NCBI GenBank assembly: GCA_023078685.1
Contig: JALGAS010000002.1
Coordinates: 1,178,001 to 1,242,000, forward strand
Length of the DNA stretch: 64,000 nt
From: Neopestalotiopsis rosae
Taxonomy: Eukaryota > Ascomycota > Sordariomycetes > Amphisphaeriales > Sporocadaceae
Reading direction: 5' to 3'
Part shown: piece after piece, positions 43,957-55,582 of the stretch
How positions within the stretch are numbered: position 1 is the first letter of the stretch
How the letters are laid out: each line of letters begins with the position of its first letter
Position numbers and translations under genes: made by a program
The notes under the pieces: generated by a model
The model's input: only the letters and a program-made list of their open reading frames with translations
The model's database searches: none
Told to the model about the DNA's origin: nothing

Positions 43957-46234
43957 TCATCCACAGGGGAAGCAATTCGAGTAGACATGATTCGGCGAGG
44001 TGTCCAAGCCGCCCGCATTTCGCAGCTTGTCGGCGCTGGTCCGGATGAGACTGCGGCCCGTCGTCGTGGCACCATCGTCGGGCCGGTCCGCCGACGCCTC
44101 CCAGAAATAGGCCCCCGCCAGCTTCATGCTGAGCACGTAGTCGAGCTTCTTGGACACCATACCGGGGGTGTCGTACGAGATGAGCTCGCCCGTGGCGGCG
44201 TTGTAGCTGTACGTAGCCCCGGCGTCGCGGGCGTAGTATTCGCGGGCGCCCCGGCGAGGTAAGGACTTGTAGTCCCAGACCCCCAAACCGTCTTGCGTGG
44301 CCGGGTCGACCCAGGAGCCCCGGGCGGGGAGCTTGTAGGCGCGGCCCAGGACGGTGGCGGAAAAGGAGCGGCCGTAGGCCGGCATGCCGAGGACGATTTT
44401 GCCGGGGGGCACGCCGGCGCGTATGTAGTCGTCGACGGCGGACTCGGTGTCGTAGGCGGTCGAGGACGGGTTGGTGACGCTTTTCACCAGGTTGGCCTGG
44501 TGGCCACTCGTGCTGCTGTAGCCGGCGCCCATGTAGTCGTAGCCCATGAAGTTGAAGTAGTCGAGGTACGCGGACATGGCTGCCAGCGGCCAGAGGCGGT
44601 AGTTGCTTGGTCCTCCGGGGCACGCGGCGGTTAGTAGGAAATGGTAGTGATTGTACAGACCGCCCAGGGTGTCGAGAGCGTCGCGGAGCTCTTTTAAGAC
44701 GGCCAAGAAGTTGGCGCCGTCTGTGGTTGTTTTGGGGTATTCCCAGTCAATGTCGATACCATCAAAGCCCTATGTATTGCTCATTAATTATAGATCAATC
44801 TGACGAAAATGACTTGTGATATACGTACATAGCTCTGCATCATATGTACAGCACTCGAGGCGAATATGTATCGTTTCCCGGGAGAGGCAGCCAAGGTGTT
44901 GAAGGACTCGTCCTGAGATGCGTTCCATCCACCTATCGAAAGAATAACCTTGAGCTGGGGGTTGTCTTGTTTGAGTGTCCTCAATTGCTGTATACAGATG
45001 GCGTCTTTCTGTGGATCGGTACTCGTTCTGTTCTTATTGTCAATAACCTTGCCTGCATTGAATACTGAGGGGGAGTGTCTTACACTACTCCATTCGCATG
45101 CTGCAGTGCAAAAGCATAATAAACGTGAGTAAGTTGCTTCACAGGCAGGTCGTTGGGATAATAGTTCCGCTCGTATGTGCCCCTAGTGATAATGAGCTGA
45201 GTATATCAAATGGAATTCGGTTGTCAATCTCACCAGTTGACAAAGTAGGCTCCATTGACGAATCCAGAACGAGGTATCGTTGTTCTCAACGGTGTCGAGG
45301 CACTCGTGGCTGATGTGCTGCTTGATCCTATAACAGTGTTTGGTAAGATGAGGCTACCCGTGTCTCCAACATTAGTTTCCAAAACGAGAGTGCCTTGGGA
45401 TGTAACAGCTGCCGGTATGCTTGTCGAGAATGAACTCGAGACTGCGATTGGAGTCAATTCCAGCGATGCTACCGGAGTCGGAATGCTCGTTGAGAAGGAA
45501 CTAGAGACTGCAATGGCACTTATTTGTATTGAAGCTACCGAACTTGGAATGCTCGTTGAGAAAGAGCTGGAAACTGGAACAGGAGTCAGCTCATCTGGTG
45601 ATACCAGGGTCTCACTCGTGGCTAGAAAAGGGCTTGTTGTTATGAATGCACTGGGAGTCACAATCAGTCCGCTGGTAATTGCGCCGTCACTAGTTAATAA
45701 GCTCGTCCTGAGCGTGGTAGCATCACTCAAGATCGCCGGGTTTTGCGTAATGGTCGAAGTCCTTGTCCTAGTCACTCTGGTTGTCAGTGTTCCCCTCGTC
45801 AAAGTAAAATCTGGCAAGCTTATGAAGTTGTCCGTGGAGGACTCATCAACCAAGGCGGATGTGGGGAATGTTGTTTCTGTTATTTTCGATGTGCGTCTGT
45901 TTGTCAAAGTAGACGTATCTTCTCCTGTAGATGGTAAACTAGTAGCTGAGATGGGTACGACTAGAAGTTCAGAGAGACTTGCCGGGATGGAAATACTCGT
46001 CGCCACCTCTGGCTGCGGAGTATAAGTTCCCCATCGTGTGTGCCGGCCCGGACGCCGAGTGAAATGCGGAATGCCGGTAAATCGGGGAAATTCAGTAATA
46101 CTGGGTCGATGTGGGTGGTCATGACCAAGCGTCCAGTCTTGCCATATGTTCGTCACATTCCACCGCAGGATATGGCAATTGACACTCAATTGCATGAAGG
46201 TGGCCCATAGGGCATAAACAAGTAGTCTTAGCAT
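43957..46234 (-). CDS. GH18 chitinase with Ser/Thr-rich N-terminal extension
   Basis: Glycoside hydrolase family 18 chitinase, about 700 residues. Exon 1 (46234-45234) encodes a signal peptide (MLRLLVYALWATFMQLSVNC) and some 300 residues of Ser/Thr-rich, probably O-glycosylated sequence with three 22-residue repeats. It ends in GAYFVNW, the first strand of the GH18 barrel. Exon 2 starts at 45182 (GTYERNYYPNDLP, then LTHVYYAFA). Exon 3 ends at 44829 (VILSIGGWNAS). The last exon (44769-43957) opens with the catalytic GFDGIDIDWEYP, the final Glu being the acid/base, and has a late barrel strand with the GAYFWEASAD tryptophan. Introns 1 and 3 (51 and 59 nt) are clean; the exon 2/3 junction near 45047-45086 is not resolved (see findings). 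Role: chitin hydrolysis at or outside the wall. Confidence 0.85.
45414..45611. repeat. three 66-bp tandem repeats in the chitinase gene
   Basis: Units start at 45414, 45480 and 45546 (plus-strand cores GGTATGCTTGTCGAG, GGAATGCTCGTTGAG and GGAATGCTCGTTGAG). On the coding strand each encodes 22 residues centred on SSSFSTSIP. Confidence 0.88.
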
Positions 46235-47208
46235 CGCGTACGTAAGTAACGCTGCCACATATGAAAGCGTTGGGTTAACAAGTGTCCAGAGAAAATACTG
46301 AGTGTAGAGTGGGTAGTGATACTCAATTTCAGCCTCTCTTGGACGATAGAGAACTATCTATATGTATCTACGTCGTCGAGGCTTCCAACAAGCCGTTGCT
46401 TTGATCGACATCACTGGACTTCGGCCATTGATCTCACGTCGACCAGGCGACAGTTTCGCCTAGAGTGTTCGTATCAAGACTAACCAGCACTTGTATGGAC
46501 GAAACGGCTGGATGCCGTGCATTTGCTTGAACTCCATCAAAGTGTCTGGTAGCCTCGTGCTTCCAAATATTTGCCACGGAGTCCGATCCGCATGGCCGGT
46601 AGCTCGATAGATTGAGTTCCAGGGGGGCCGCTCCTATGTTATGAACTCAATTACGTAGGAAGATTCCATTGTGAGTGATGCCTCAGTAACTCTAGATGCG
46701 TGGGAAACCGTGCAACCGTGCCGCCAGGGTCGGTCTATGTCTAGCCAATATCAGCCGACCCGTGCTGGCGAGGAAAAGCAACGAAAAGCGGCTGGTAGGA
46801 AGAAATCCTCACATGGTATCTGAGCAACAGCCGATTGATATTGAAAACCACTGATCGATGGTGGCGAAAGACATTACGAAGAAGTGATACCAGCTGTTCG
46901 TAGTCCCGTTGTTCATAATCCAATATGATGTAAATACCAGAAGTTACATTCGTGTCAGATCCACCATCTTCTGCTTCACAAGCAAATCAACATTACGAAG
47001 CGGTATTGTGTGTCAAGTTTCTTTGATCGTCTATTCGGTCAAGACTACTGAGCTTCAACTAATTGCTCATGAAGCGGTCTCCGCTTCATCCGGTAATCAA
47101 TTATGTATTGTTACAGGTTTTATGTTGTTTCCGCGCAATACTATGCCAGCGCTCACCCAAGCCTCATACTCTAGCTCATGAAAGTTCAAGCCGTACGTCG
47201 TCATGTCT
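46235..47208. other. intergenic, chitinase promoter side
   Basis: About 970 nt upstream of the chitinase start and downstream of the rpn1 stop. No supported gene. Confidence 0.55.
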
Positions 47209-50107
47209 TTATTTACTCTCCTCCCACTCGGGGTTCTGTTCACATAAAGTTAGTGAAAGCTCAGTGCATATCAGGACGGGTCGTATTTACCTTCTTCAAG
47301 ATGACCAGGCCCTCTAGCGTGCTTGCCAGGCTGATATACTGCTCATCTTCGAGCTCAGCACGCTCTCCATAAGCCAAGAGCACCGGAGTGCTCTGGGTCT
47401 GCCAGCCAGTAATCGTCTTGGGCCTTCCTGCCTGTCCGACAACATCGACAGCCTGTCCAACCCGGACATTGACACTAAGAGGCTTAAGGTCTTCATCAAG
47501 CGTAACCAAGAATCGAGGGTGCATGGCTGTCACGAGGTAGTAAAGCAGGTAGTGGTGGTTGGATGTAATGAACTGCTTGGCGTCGATCATCGCCACCAAC
47601 ACAGCAAGGAGACCGGCTGTGCTTACACGCGACAAGACTTGGCGGTCAGTGTGGAAAGGGTTCAGGCTCATGGTGCCCTTGCCCATGTGCAGCAGACCCT
47701 GGGCAATGCGGACCATGAATAACGAGTCTTGATCCCGGTGGTAATATGATGCGAGCTGACGGAGCAGCTGGGCGAGACGTGCATTGTTGGTTCCGGCACC
47801 CAACAGACCCATGGCAAAGATGGCATTGATAGCCACTTCGTTATCATTGTCGTGACTGTATCTGGAGAGAGTGTCGTACACCTTCATCTGAGGGTTGCTC
47901 GGGCTGATCAAGCCCATGGCCAAAGGCACAGCTCTCCGAATGTTGGGCTCACCGTAGTGCATCAAGTGACCAAAGTGGCGCAAGGTCATCTCCTGACCGA
48001 CATCTTCACCCATGGCGACCAGACCAATACCTAGAACGGCATAAGCCTGCAACAACTCGTCGCCCTTCTTCTCGTCCGTGTCCTCGACGTGCTCGTTGCA
48101 GATGTGGAGAAGCTCTTGGATCTTGAGAACCGCTCCGGTTCCTGCCCATGCACAGACCTCAGCCAGGAGTCCAGAAGGCTTGGCCGAAGGGTGGTCCACG
48201 GCCTTGAGCGTCTCAAGAATGACCTCAACCTCCTCCTGACGACCCAAGTACAACAGACCGAGACCGAGTGCCAAGAAGCGCACCCACTTGTCGGTGAGTT
48301 GAGATTTTCTGCCATCGTCCATCAAAGTCTCTACAATAGCCTCGCTGATCTCCGAGTTTGAGGTACCGACAAAGGTCAGACCGAGGGCGAGAGCAGCCAT
48401 GGAGGTTATTTGCATGTCGTGACTCGAGTCCTGAACGAAGGGCAGGAGGAGATCCATGACTTCATCCTTGTTCGAGCCAGCATATGAGAGACCGAGACCC
48501 ATGATGGATGCAGTCCGGACCAGGGGGTTCTTGTGCTCAAGCTTATCGGCATCTCCAAGAAGGGCGAGCGCAGGTTCGCTGTCGATGCGCACGCCAGAGT
48601 TCATGATACCGATAGCCAGCATGGCTCCGGCCTGGATTTGCGGCTCAGAGGCGTATGTGTACTTGTCGATCTTGTCGAGACCATTTTCAACGTCCCACAG
48701 CAGTAATGTTCCCATGGAAGCAACCGTGGACATCATGCCTTCGTCCTTGGTCTTCCAAACCCATGATTCCTTGTCCTGGTCGCTCAGCATCATCTTGTCC
48801 TTGGCAAAACCAGCATTGACAAAAGCGTTGACAAAAGCAGCCGAAAGGTTGTGACGGGCCGAATCCAGATTCGTCATACCCGCGACGCGGTTACTTTCCA
48901 AGTGACTCTTGTAGATATCTTCTGTAGTCTTGGGCTCAAGAATGTTGAGTTCCTTGCCCAGGTACTTGAAGTAGTTAGCCACATTGAGGTTGCTAATAGC
49001 ATCGTCAAGCAGCGGCGTGTCGTCGTCTTCAGTTTCGTGGGCGAAAGAAAAGCTAGTCTTCTGTCGGCCGACCAAGAACGCGAGTTGCTTCTTCAGAGCC
49101 GGGCTCTCCGCGGCATCAAAGTCCTGCTTGATCAACTCCAGGTCATTCAGGCGAATGGCAATCACCATGGCCTGGGTCAACTCCTTGTATGCAATGTAAA
49201 TGGTGTGTGCCACGCGGAGAAACTCTTCGTTGTCTGGGTAAGTCAGTAGGTTCACCATGCTGACCAGGTACAAGCAGACGCGGGAGTAGGTGTTCTCGTC
49301 GACATATTCGGGGAGTCTGTTGGTGATCTCGAGCTCGCTCAGCAGGTCAACAGCGTCAGCCTCGGCATTCGCCTTGAGGAAGAGCGGCACCAAGACAAGG
49401 GCGAGATCGATCAAGTCTTGTACGTCTTCTTCAGCTACAACGCGCTTGACGTAGACCTCGCCAATCTCGAGAGCTAGATGCCTAGTGTACTCGTGACCCC
49501 ATGATGCAATGTCCTGCGAGGGCGATAGGAGCCTGTACTTGAGGGTATCTTGGCGGTCCTCGTCCGAGAAGGTCATGCCAATCACCGATAACACGTCCGC
49601 CAGCGACGACTTATCGTCACCCTCTGGCCATTGTTCGTAAAGCTGTGTGAGAGGTTCGTAGTGTGGTCTGAGGAACTTCAAAGGCTTCGGTACGGCGGTC
49701 ATGGAGCTCGTAGATGTCTTGATCGAGGTCTTCATTGCCTCGAGGGCAGGCTTGTAGAGGGATGCATCGGATTCCTAGAGATTGCCGGTCAGTATGGAAG
49801 CTTTTGGTGGCGGAATCATGCATCCAGCGCAGACATACAGTCAACCTCTCAACTAGCATATCGAGCTCATTCTTGAGCTGTTGGTCCTCCTCGCTCAGCT
49901 CTTCTGCGGCTATCTTCGAGTCAGCAAACATGGCATCTCGACAGCGTGCTGAGGTCAATGCGCCTCACCATCGATGATCTTGTCATCATCCTTCTTGCCG
50001 GCCGGTTGACCGTCCTTGCCCTTCTTTGCATCGTCGACCTTTTCACTCTCGACAGCCTTGCCCTTGCCCTTGTCGGCCGCCTTTGGGACGTCGCTGTCTT
50101 GCGCCAT
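47209..50107 (-). CDS. rpn1: 26S proteasome regulatory subunit Rpn1
   Basis: Non-ATPase base subunit of the 19S proteasome particle, the scaffold that docks ubiquitin receptors and deubiquitinases; acts in cytosol and nucleus. 906 residues in four exons: 50107-49969, 49909-49839, 49774-47291 and 47235-47209. The introns are 59, 64 and 55 nt. Exon 1 encodes a Lys/Asp-rich N-terminus (MAQDSDVPKAADKGKG). Exon 2 gives EELSEEDQQLKNELDMLVERL. Exon 3 begins ESDASLYKPALEAM and contains the conserved VPKPLKFLRPHY and the proteasome/cyclosome repeats (for example AMLAIGIMNSG, AALALGLTFVG, AVPLAMGLISPS). The last exon is only 27 nt and adds NPEWEESK after LVILKK, matching the conserved Rpn1 C-terminus. 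Identification firm. Confidence 0.96.
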
Positions 50108-51270
50108 GATGGCAAATGGGCTGTTTGGAATCGGATTCGGGTCGTGCAAGGGAAGCTGCTAGACAGCAGGCTCAACAGGACCCCAGAGAGAGTCGGGGGA
50201 GTGGTGTGATGTTGAAGATTACCCTATTGCGCAATTCGATAGAGAGACCGTACAAGAGTCGCTGTGGTCCTCGGTGGGTGGATTGGGGAGTTTGTTGGTG
50301 GATGGAAAGATGGAAGGTGATGGATTACACAGCAGCTGTTGCCAGAGCTCCGAATGTGATGAATGCTGCTGATGCTTGGGCTGGGTGGATGCTGGGGGTG
50401 CCGCCGCCCGCGCTAGAGCTCCAGCATTACGCCAATAGGTTTGTTGCCTGCCTCGCCGTCTGCTGGTCGTCTGAGTGCTGGTGCTGGCGCTGGTGCTGGC
50501 ACCCACTCAACCACTGCGTAAGGCTAGCTGATGAGGTACCTGGGTACCTTTGAGGAGCAATTGCGGCTGTCTCCAATGAGCACATCAATGATGTGGCTTG
50601 CACACCAATAACTAAAATGAGGCTGAACTTCCAGAGTTTGTGCGCATAACTGATCTTACATAAAACTTCAGCTCCAATTGATTTTATAAATGCCCACCGC
50701 GTTGGCACAATTCTAATGCTACTCTTCAATGACATCGCCTAGACTTGAGTTCCTCATACCTACTACTAGATACTTGGTATAAGAAGAACTTATTGACTTG
50801 ATAATATTTAATGATATGATATAATTTGATCGAAATGACCATGATCATCTTCGCATCGACTCCCCCTGTTCGCTTTGACTCCTTTTGAGATTTTCTATTC
50901 TCAAGCCAAGCATAAAAGTATGCATGCCGACAGCAACCTTGATGTACCTTTCTCTAATACAGAGTAGACAGCCCACCACGATAAGATAAGGATTTTTCAG
51001 ACTTCGCGGGGCAGATCAAGCAACGAGACTTTCTTGTCTCTTTCTTTTGTGATCTTGATTATTTTTCTTGCTTCAATACAAGTTCAAAACTTTACCGTCG
51101 ATACATTGCGGCCGTATAATTCTTATTTACGCAAATTCTCGGTTGCGCAACACAACGGCTTGTCGCACATCTCTGTCTGGATAGTCAACGAACCACCACG
51201 ACCCCATTCGCAATACCCGACACTCCAGAGAAACCCATACAATCAACCGCTGAGAGACTCTTCCGCCGCC
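50108..51270. other. divergent promoter region of rpn1 and rio2
   Basis: About 1.16 kb between two outward-facing genes. The GGTACCTGGGTACC element near 50537 belongs to the GGTAC word group. An open frame continues from 51034 into rio2, but the conserved protein starts at 51271, so it is probably leader sequence. Confidence 0.6.
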
Positions 51271-52512
51271 ATGAAGTTGGATACCAAGGCCCTCCGGCAC
51301 CTGACGGCCGAGGACTGGCGCGTCCTCGCCGCCGTCGAGAGCGGCACCAAGACGCACGACCTCGTGCCCACGCCCGTCATCGAGAGGCTCTCGCGCCTGC
51401 GCGGCGGCGTCAGCCAGGTCCACCGCTCCATCTCGGCCCTGGCCAAGACAGGCCTGATCGCAAAGGTCAAGGAGGCCAAGTACGACGGCTACCGCCTCAC
51501 CTACGGCGGCATGGACTACCTCGCCCTGCACAGCTACGCCGACCAGAATATCGTCTACAGCACCGGCCAGCGCGTCGGCGTCGGCAAGGAGAGTGACATC
51601 ATGATTGTCGCCGACAACAAGGGCGTGCAAAAGATTCTCAAGATCCACAGGCTGGGACGCATCAGTTTCCGCACCGTCAAGTCGAACCGAGATTACCTGA
51701 GGAAATCGAGGCAAGGGCAGGGCGGAAGCTGGATGTACCTGAGCAAGCTGGCTGCCATGAAGGAGTATGCCTTTATGAAGGCACTACAAGAAGAGGGTTT
51801 CCCCGTTCCCGAACCGATATCACAGAGCCGACACACCATTGTCATGAGCTTGGTGGATGCTTTTGCACTGCGACAGATCTCGGAAGTCGGCGACCCGGCT
51901 GGTCTCTACGCAGAGCTCATTGATCTGATTCTCCGCCTCGCCAAGCATGGGCTTATTCACGGTGATTTCAACGAGTTCAATATCCTCATCAAGGAGGAGA
52001 GGAGTCCTCCATCGCCAGACGACCCAAATGGCGAGGAGCAAATCATCGTCACACCCATCATCATTGACTTCCCGCAAATGGTGTCCACTGAACACCCCAA
52101 TGCCGAAGAGTACTTTGACCGAGATGTCAACTGTATCAAGAGATTTTTCGAGCGCCGCTTCCACTTTGTGTCAACCACTCCCGGCCCGTTCTTCAAAGAT
52201 GCCAAGAAGACGGTTGGTGCCAATGGTGCCAAACGTCTCGACGCTTCTGTAGAGGCATCTGGCTTCACCAAGAAGATGTTGAAGGATCTCGAGGCCGCAA
52301 TCCGTGAGCAGCAGTCGCAACGACCTGAAGGTGGCGAGGGAGAATACTCGGAACCCGAAGATGAAGACGACGAGGAGGATGAGGCAGACGAGGACCAAGA
52401 CAATGAGGAGCCAGAAGGCGACCATGGCAGTTCTGGTGCTGGTGTCGAAGAGACACCCGCCGATGTCAAGGACGTGGATATTTCCAAGCTGTCAGTAAAC
52501 GACAAGACCTAA
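51271..52512 (+). CDS. rio2: atypical serine kinase/ATPase Rio2
   Basis: RIO2 family protein, 413 residues, one exon. Rio2 binds pre-40S particles and uses its ATPase cycle in late maturation of the small ribosomal subunit in the cytoplasm. The N-terminal winged-helix domain begins MKLDTKALRHLTAEDWRVL, so the ATG at 51271 is chosen over the longer open frame. The RIO kinase domain has the ATP-binding GVGKESDIMIV, the catalytic loop LIHGDFNEFNILI, the metal-binding IIIDFPQMVS, and the following HPNAEEYFDRDVNCI. The C-terminus is strongly acidic (a run of Glu/Asp near residues 355-385), as in other fungal Rio2 proteins. Identification firm. Confidence 0.96.
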   Translation: MKLDTKALRHLTAEDWRVLAAVESGTKTHDLVPTPVIERLSRLRGGVSQVHRSISALAKTGLIAKVKEAKYDGYRLTYGGMDYLALHSYADQNIVYSTGQRVGVGKESDIMIVADNKGVQKILKIHRLGRISFRTVKSNRDYLRKSRQGQGGSWMYLSKLAAMKEYAFMKALQEEGFPVPEPISQSRHTIVMSLVDAFALRQISEVGDPAGLYAELIDLILRLAKHGLIHGDFNEFNILIKEERSPPSPDDPNGEEQIIVTPIIIDFPQMVSTEHPNAEEYFDRDVNCIKRFFERRFHFVSTTPGPFFKDAKKTVGANGAKRLDASVEASGFTKKMLKDLEAAIREQQSQRPEGGEGEYSEPEDEDDEEDEADEDQDNEEPEGDHGSSGAGVEETPADVKDVDISKLSVNDKT

Positions 52513-53282
52513 ATGGGAACGTAGAAGAATAAAAAGTCAAAATGATACCCCCAACTATGATTAAGCAATGAACTATTCGGCCATATACTTGGTCCACTTC
52601 TGATGATGTGTTCTCAGCTCAATATTTGCTTCTTTGCCTCTATGCACACTCAAAGCCTACATCATTATATCCAGGCTCTCTGTGTCATGGACCTAATTCC
52701 CGTCTTTCTTGCGAATCGTGAGAGCTAGCCAGTATAGACACAAACATGTCAATACTTTACGACTTTCACTTTAATCATCCACAGCAGGTACAGAGAAGAT
52801 AAGACGGTAATATGTCAAAAGCTTTATTGATTGTTTGCGCATCCCCTCCAAAACCAAGATCTCTGGTCTGTTACGGCCTCCGATAGACAAAGCCAATCTC
52901 GGGCCAAGTGAACAGAAGATGATCTCGAAATCTGCTTGCTTTTTCTCCTGTAAACATGAACTCTCTAAACTAAAGTGCATCAACAAAGACCTTTTCGTCT
53001 GTCAATGTGCCCTGGAAATTCCAATCCATCTACTGGGGGTGTGATCTGAAGTCCAAAGAATTTGCGGTGCAATACCAAAACCAAACCGTAACTGAATGCA
53101 TTGCAAATATTGGGGAATGAACTGGGGAACGAATTGGGGAATGTGGATTTTGTGATGTTGATGCCTGAAAAACAAGAAATGATGCTAATGACAAATCCGG
53201 GTGCAAAGGTCGCTGTGTCAAAGATCCTTGAATAGGAATACAGTGAGTTGCGCAAAACATAGCGTGAGCAGTTCAGCCTGCC
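52513..53282. other. convergent 3' intergenic region
   Basis: About 770 nt between the ends of rio2 and the RRM gene. No gene is seen. Confidence 0.6.
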
Positions 53283-55582
53283 TTACTCTTTCTCCTTCTT
53301 GAGCGGCGAGGATCGAGTACTGCCGTTAGCCACCAGGGGCGAATCGATGTGGGCTTTCGTAGCTTCGTCTCCGGAACCGTTGTCAGAGTCGGGGCTGTCA
53401 CCATTGGCAACATCGCTCGACCTGAACAAGTTAGTTCGTGGGACCCTCACGACGATAGCGAGAAAGCGGGTTCAAATACGGTCTCTCGCTTTGTCCACTA
53501 TTCTGGCTACCATTCTGGCTACCATTGTGGCTACCATTGTGGCTACCGTTCTGGCCACGTCCGGCTCCAGGCATATAAACAGCAGCACCCGGTACAACAC
53601 CCGGAGCGGTGCCATGAGGAGCGATATGGGCGGTAGGAGGAGCAGGAGCCATAGAAGCTGCTCGGGGAGGAACGGTCCTGTACGTGAGAGTTTAGCAAAA
53701 GTATATACTGAAGTGGGGAGGAGGCAAACACTTACTGCGAGCCACCAATCATTCCGCCATTCATTCCTGTGCGAGGACGGAAGCTGGCATGATTGTAGAC
53801 CGGAGGGGGCATGCCAACGAGCGGAGTGCCGTAGGCGCCGACATTGTACTCATTGGTGCGGAACTGGCGTCGCTCCGTTGTGACACGCTTCAGCTCCTTC
53901 TGAGCAGGAGTGTCGGAGTAGCGGATCTGCATCGGAAGACCCTCATCACCCAGAGGTGTACCAACAAAGTTGCTAATGATCTCATCGCAGATCTCGCGCG
54001 ACTCGAAGCTGTATTTCATGATTAGTTACTCGAAATGATCAAGTGTTGAATTCAACATACCGAGCAAAGCCAACACCACGACTGTTACCAAGCGAGTCTC
54101 GAAGAACCTTGGCGGACAAGATTGTGTACTGATCGAAGATGGTCTGGAGATCGGTCTCGGAGATGTTCTTTGGGAGGTTCGAGATGTAGAGGTTGGTGTT
54201 GTTTTCATCACCCTCGGCCTTGAGTCTGGAGTTGAAAGACTCCTGATCCCAGGCGTTGAAGTTAGTGAAGCGATCAGTGTGATAAGGGCATTCACAATCG
54301 CACTGCTTGACAACAACGACACGAGGCGTGCAGTTGCGGCAGGGGCTTCGAGGGTTATGACGAATGACTTCATTGTCTGAGGAAGCACTTGCACTGGCAC
54401 TTGCATTTGCGCGGACACTGGCCTGCTCTTCCTGAAAGCGGGAGACGGTATCAGTAACAGGGTCGGATCTCACTCGTGCGAAGCCCACTTCATAGCCCAT
54501 GGCGTGGAAGCCACGAATGCAAGCCTCAGCATCCCGCATAGTCTTGAACTTGGCGAAGCCAAAACTGCGAAATATTGTTAGTATGAGAGAGTCCGAGAGA
54601 AGGAGAGCAAGAATTGAAAATGGACAAACCCCTTGCAAGCGCCAGTGGCGGTGTCAATGATAGCCTTCGAAGTCTCGACAGTTCCGAAGCGCTCAGCATA
54701 CTTGAGGAGCAAATCATCATCAGTGGTGGGGTGCAGACCACGAATGTATACATTGCGGTTGCCAGGAATGTTGTTGGCCAGGCTCTGCTCGACAGTCTTC
54801 ATGTTCTCGCGAGGAGTGAAGACAGCAGGAACGGCCATCGGGATGGCAGGGTCACGGTCGATGATCTGTCTCAGGTCGCGGTCGACAGGGGCGGGCAGCA
54901 GCGGAACAGGGGTGAAACCGCCCTTCTCAGTGGGCATCAATCCGCTGGCCATGACCTGAGGAGGCGAGGGAGTGTTGTAGGCAGAGGACGAGCGATCATA
55001 AATGGCGACACGAGCACCAGGGTCACGAGAAGCAGTGCTGCCATAGAAGGGGGTGGCAGGAGCAGACTCATTGGTCGAGTAAGAAGAGCGACGGTTCTCC
55101 AAGGCGGGAACCTCACCACCGACACCCTGCAGACGCTCGTAGAACTTGTAGAGCTGAGCCCGCTGAGCGTCGGGAAAATTGTTGAACTGGTGTTGAATGC
55201 TTGCAATGTCGTAGGGCTGAGGAGCTCTGCTCAGGGGCAATCTCTGATCACCTTGGACCCAGAAGGCTCCATTGGCGTCAGTCACAACCTGACCGGCAGT
55301 GTGAACCGAGTGACCCCACAGGGCAGGCGAGTAATAGAAGCCGCCGTTGTGCTGGATGATCGGAACGCCCGAAATAGAAGGGTGTCCAGAACCAATGCCG
55401 AGACCACTCATCTGGTCAACGACAGAGGCCATTCCAGCGTCGGCATAAGCGACATTGTGAGAGGCAGATCCGGCTCCAACATAGCCGCCGTGATTCATGA
55501 GGTAGGGGTGACCGCCGGGATTGCCTCCCTGAGAGCCACCGGCAGGAGTACCGTTGCCGAGGTTGTTTCCGTCGGAAGTCAT
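53283..55582 (-). CDS. two-RRM RNA-binding protein (MSSP/RBMS type)
   Basis: RNA-binding protein with two RRM domains, 688 residues in five exons: 55582-54630, 54564-54061, 54008-53736, 53677-53480 and 53421-53283. Introns of 65, 52, 58 and 58 nt keep phase. The start is the ATG at 55582; the ATG at 55642 lies inside a likely leader-intron end (CTAAC branch and TAGCAG acceptor). RRM1 has VYIRGL and KGFGFAKF, split by intron 1; RRM2 has LYISNL and RGVGFARF. Between the RRMs is an unusual Cys-rich insertion (CRNCTPRVVVV, then CDCECPYH). The N-terminus is Gly/Asn-rich. The tail has NGSHNGSHNGSQ repeats and ends in SSPLKKEKE from the last exon. Likely role: binding mRNA and controlling development or stress translation; inferred from family. 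Confidence 0.82.
53505..53552. repeat. 12-bp tandem repeat in the RRM gene
   Basis: Four copies of a unit close to GGCTACCATTCT (plus strand), which encode the NGSH/NGSQ repeats in the protein tail. Confidence 0.8.

Noticed and set aside
45255..46025. 256-codon plus-strand frame with repeats
   Set aside because: Antisense of the Ser/Thr-rich chitinase exon; the repeat belongs to the minus-strand protein that continues into the GH18 domain.
49910..49968. Shorter rpn1 intron 1 ending at the first CAG (20 nt)
   Set aside because: Too short to splice; the 59-nt form ending at GATAG keeps the frame and gives the expected Rpn1 N-terminal sequence.
53431..53480. Stop at 53431 as the end of the RRM protein
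   Set aside because: A 58-nt intron (donor GTATTT at 53479, ACTAAC branch, TTCAG acceptor) leads in frame to a further exon of 46 codons ending in KKEKE.
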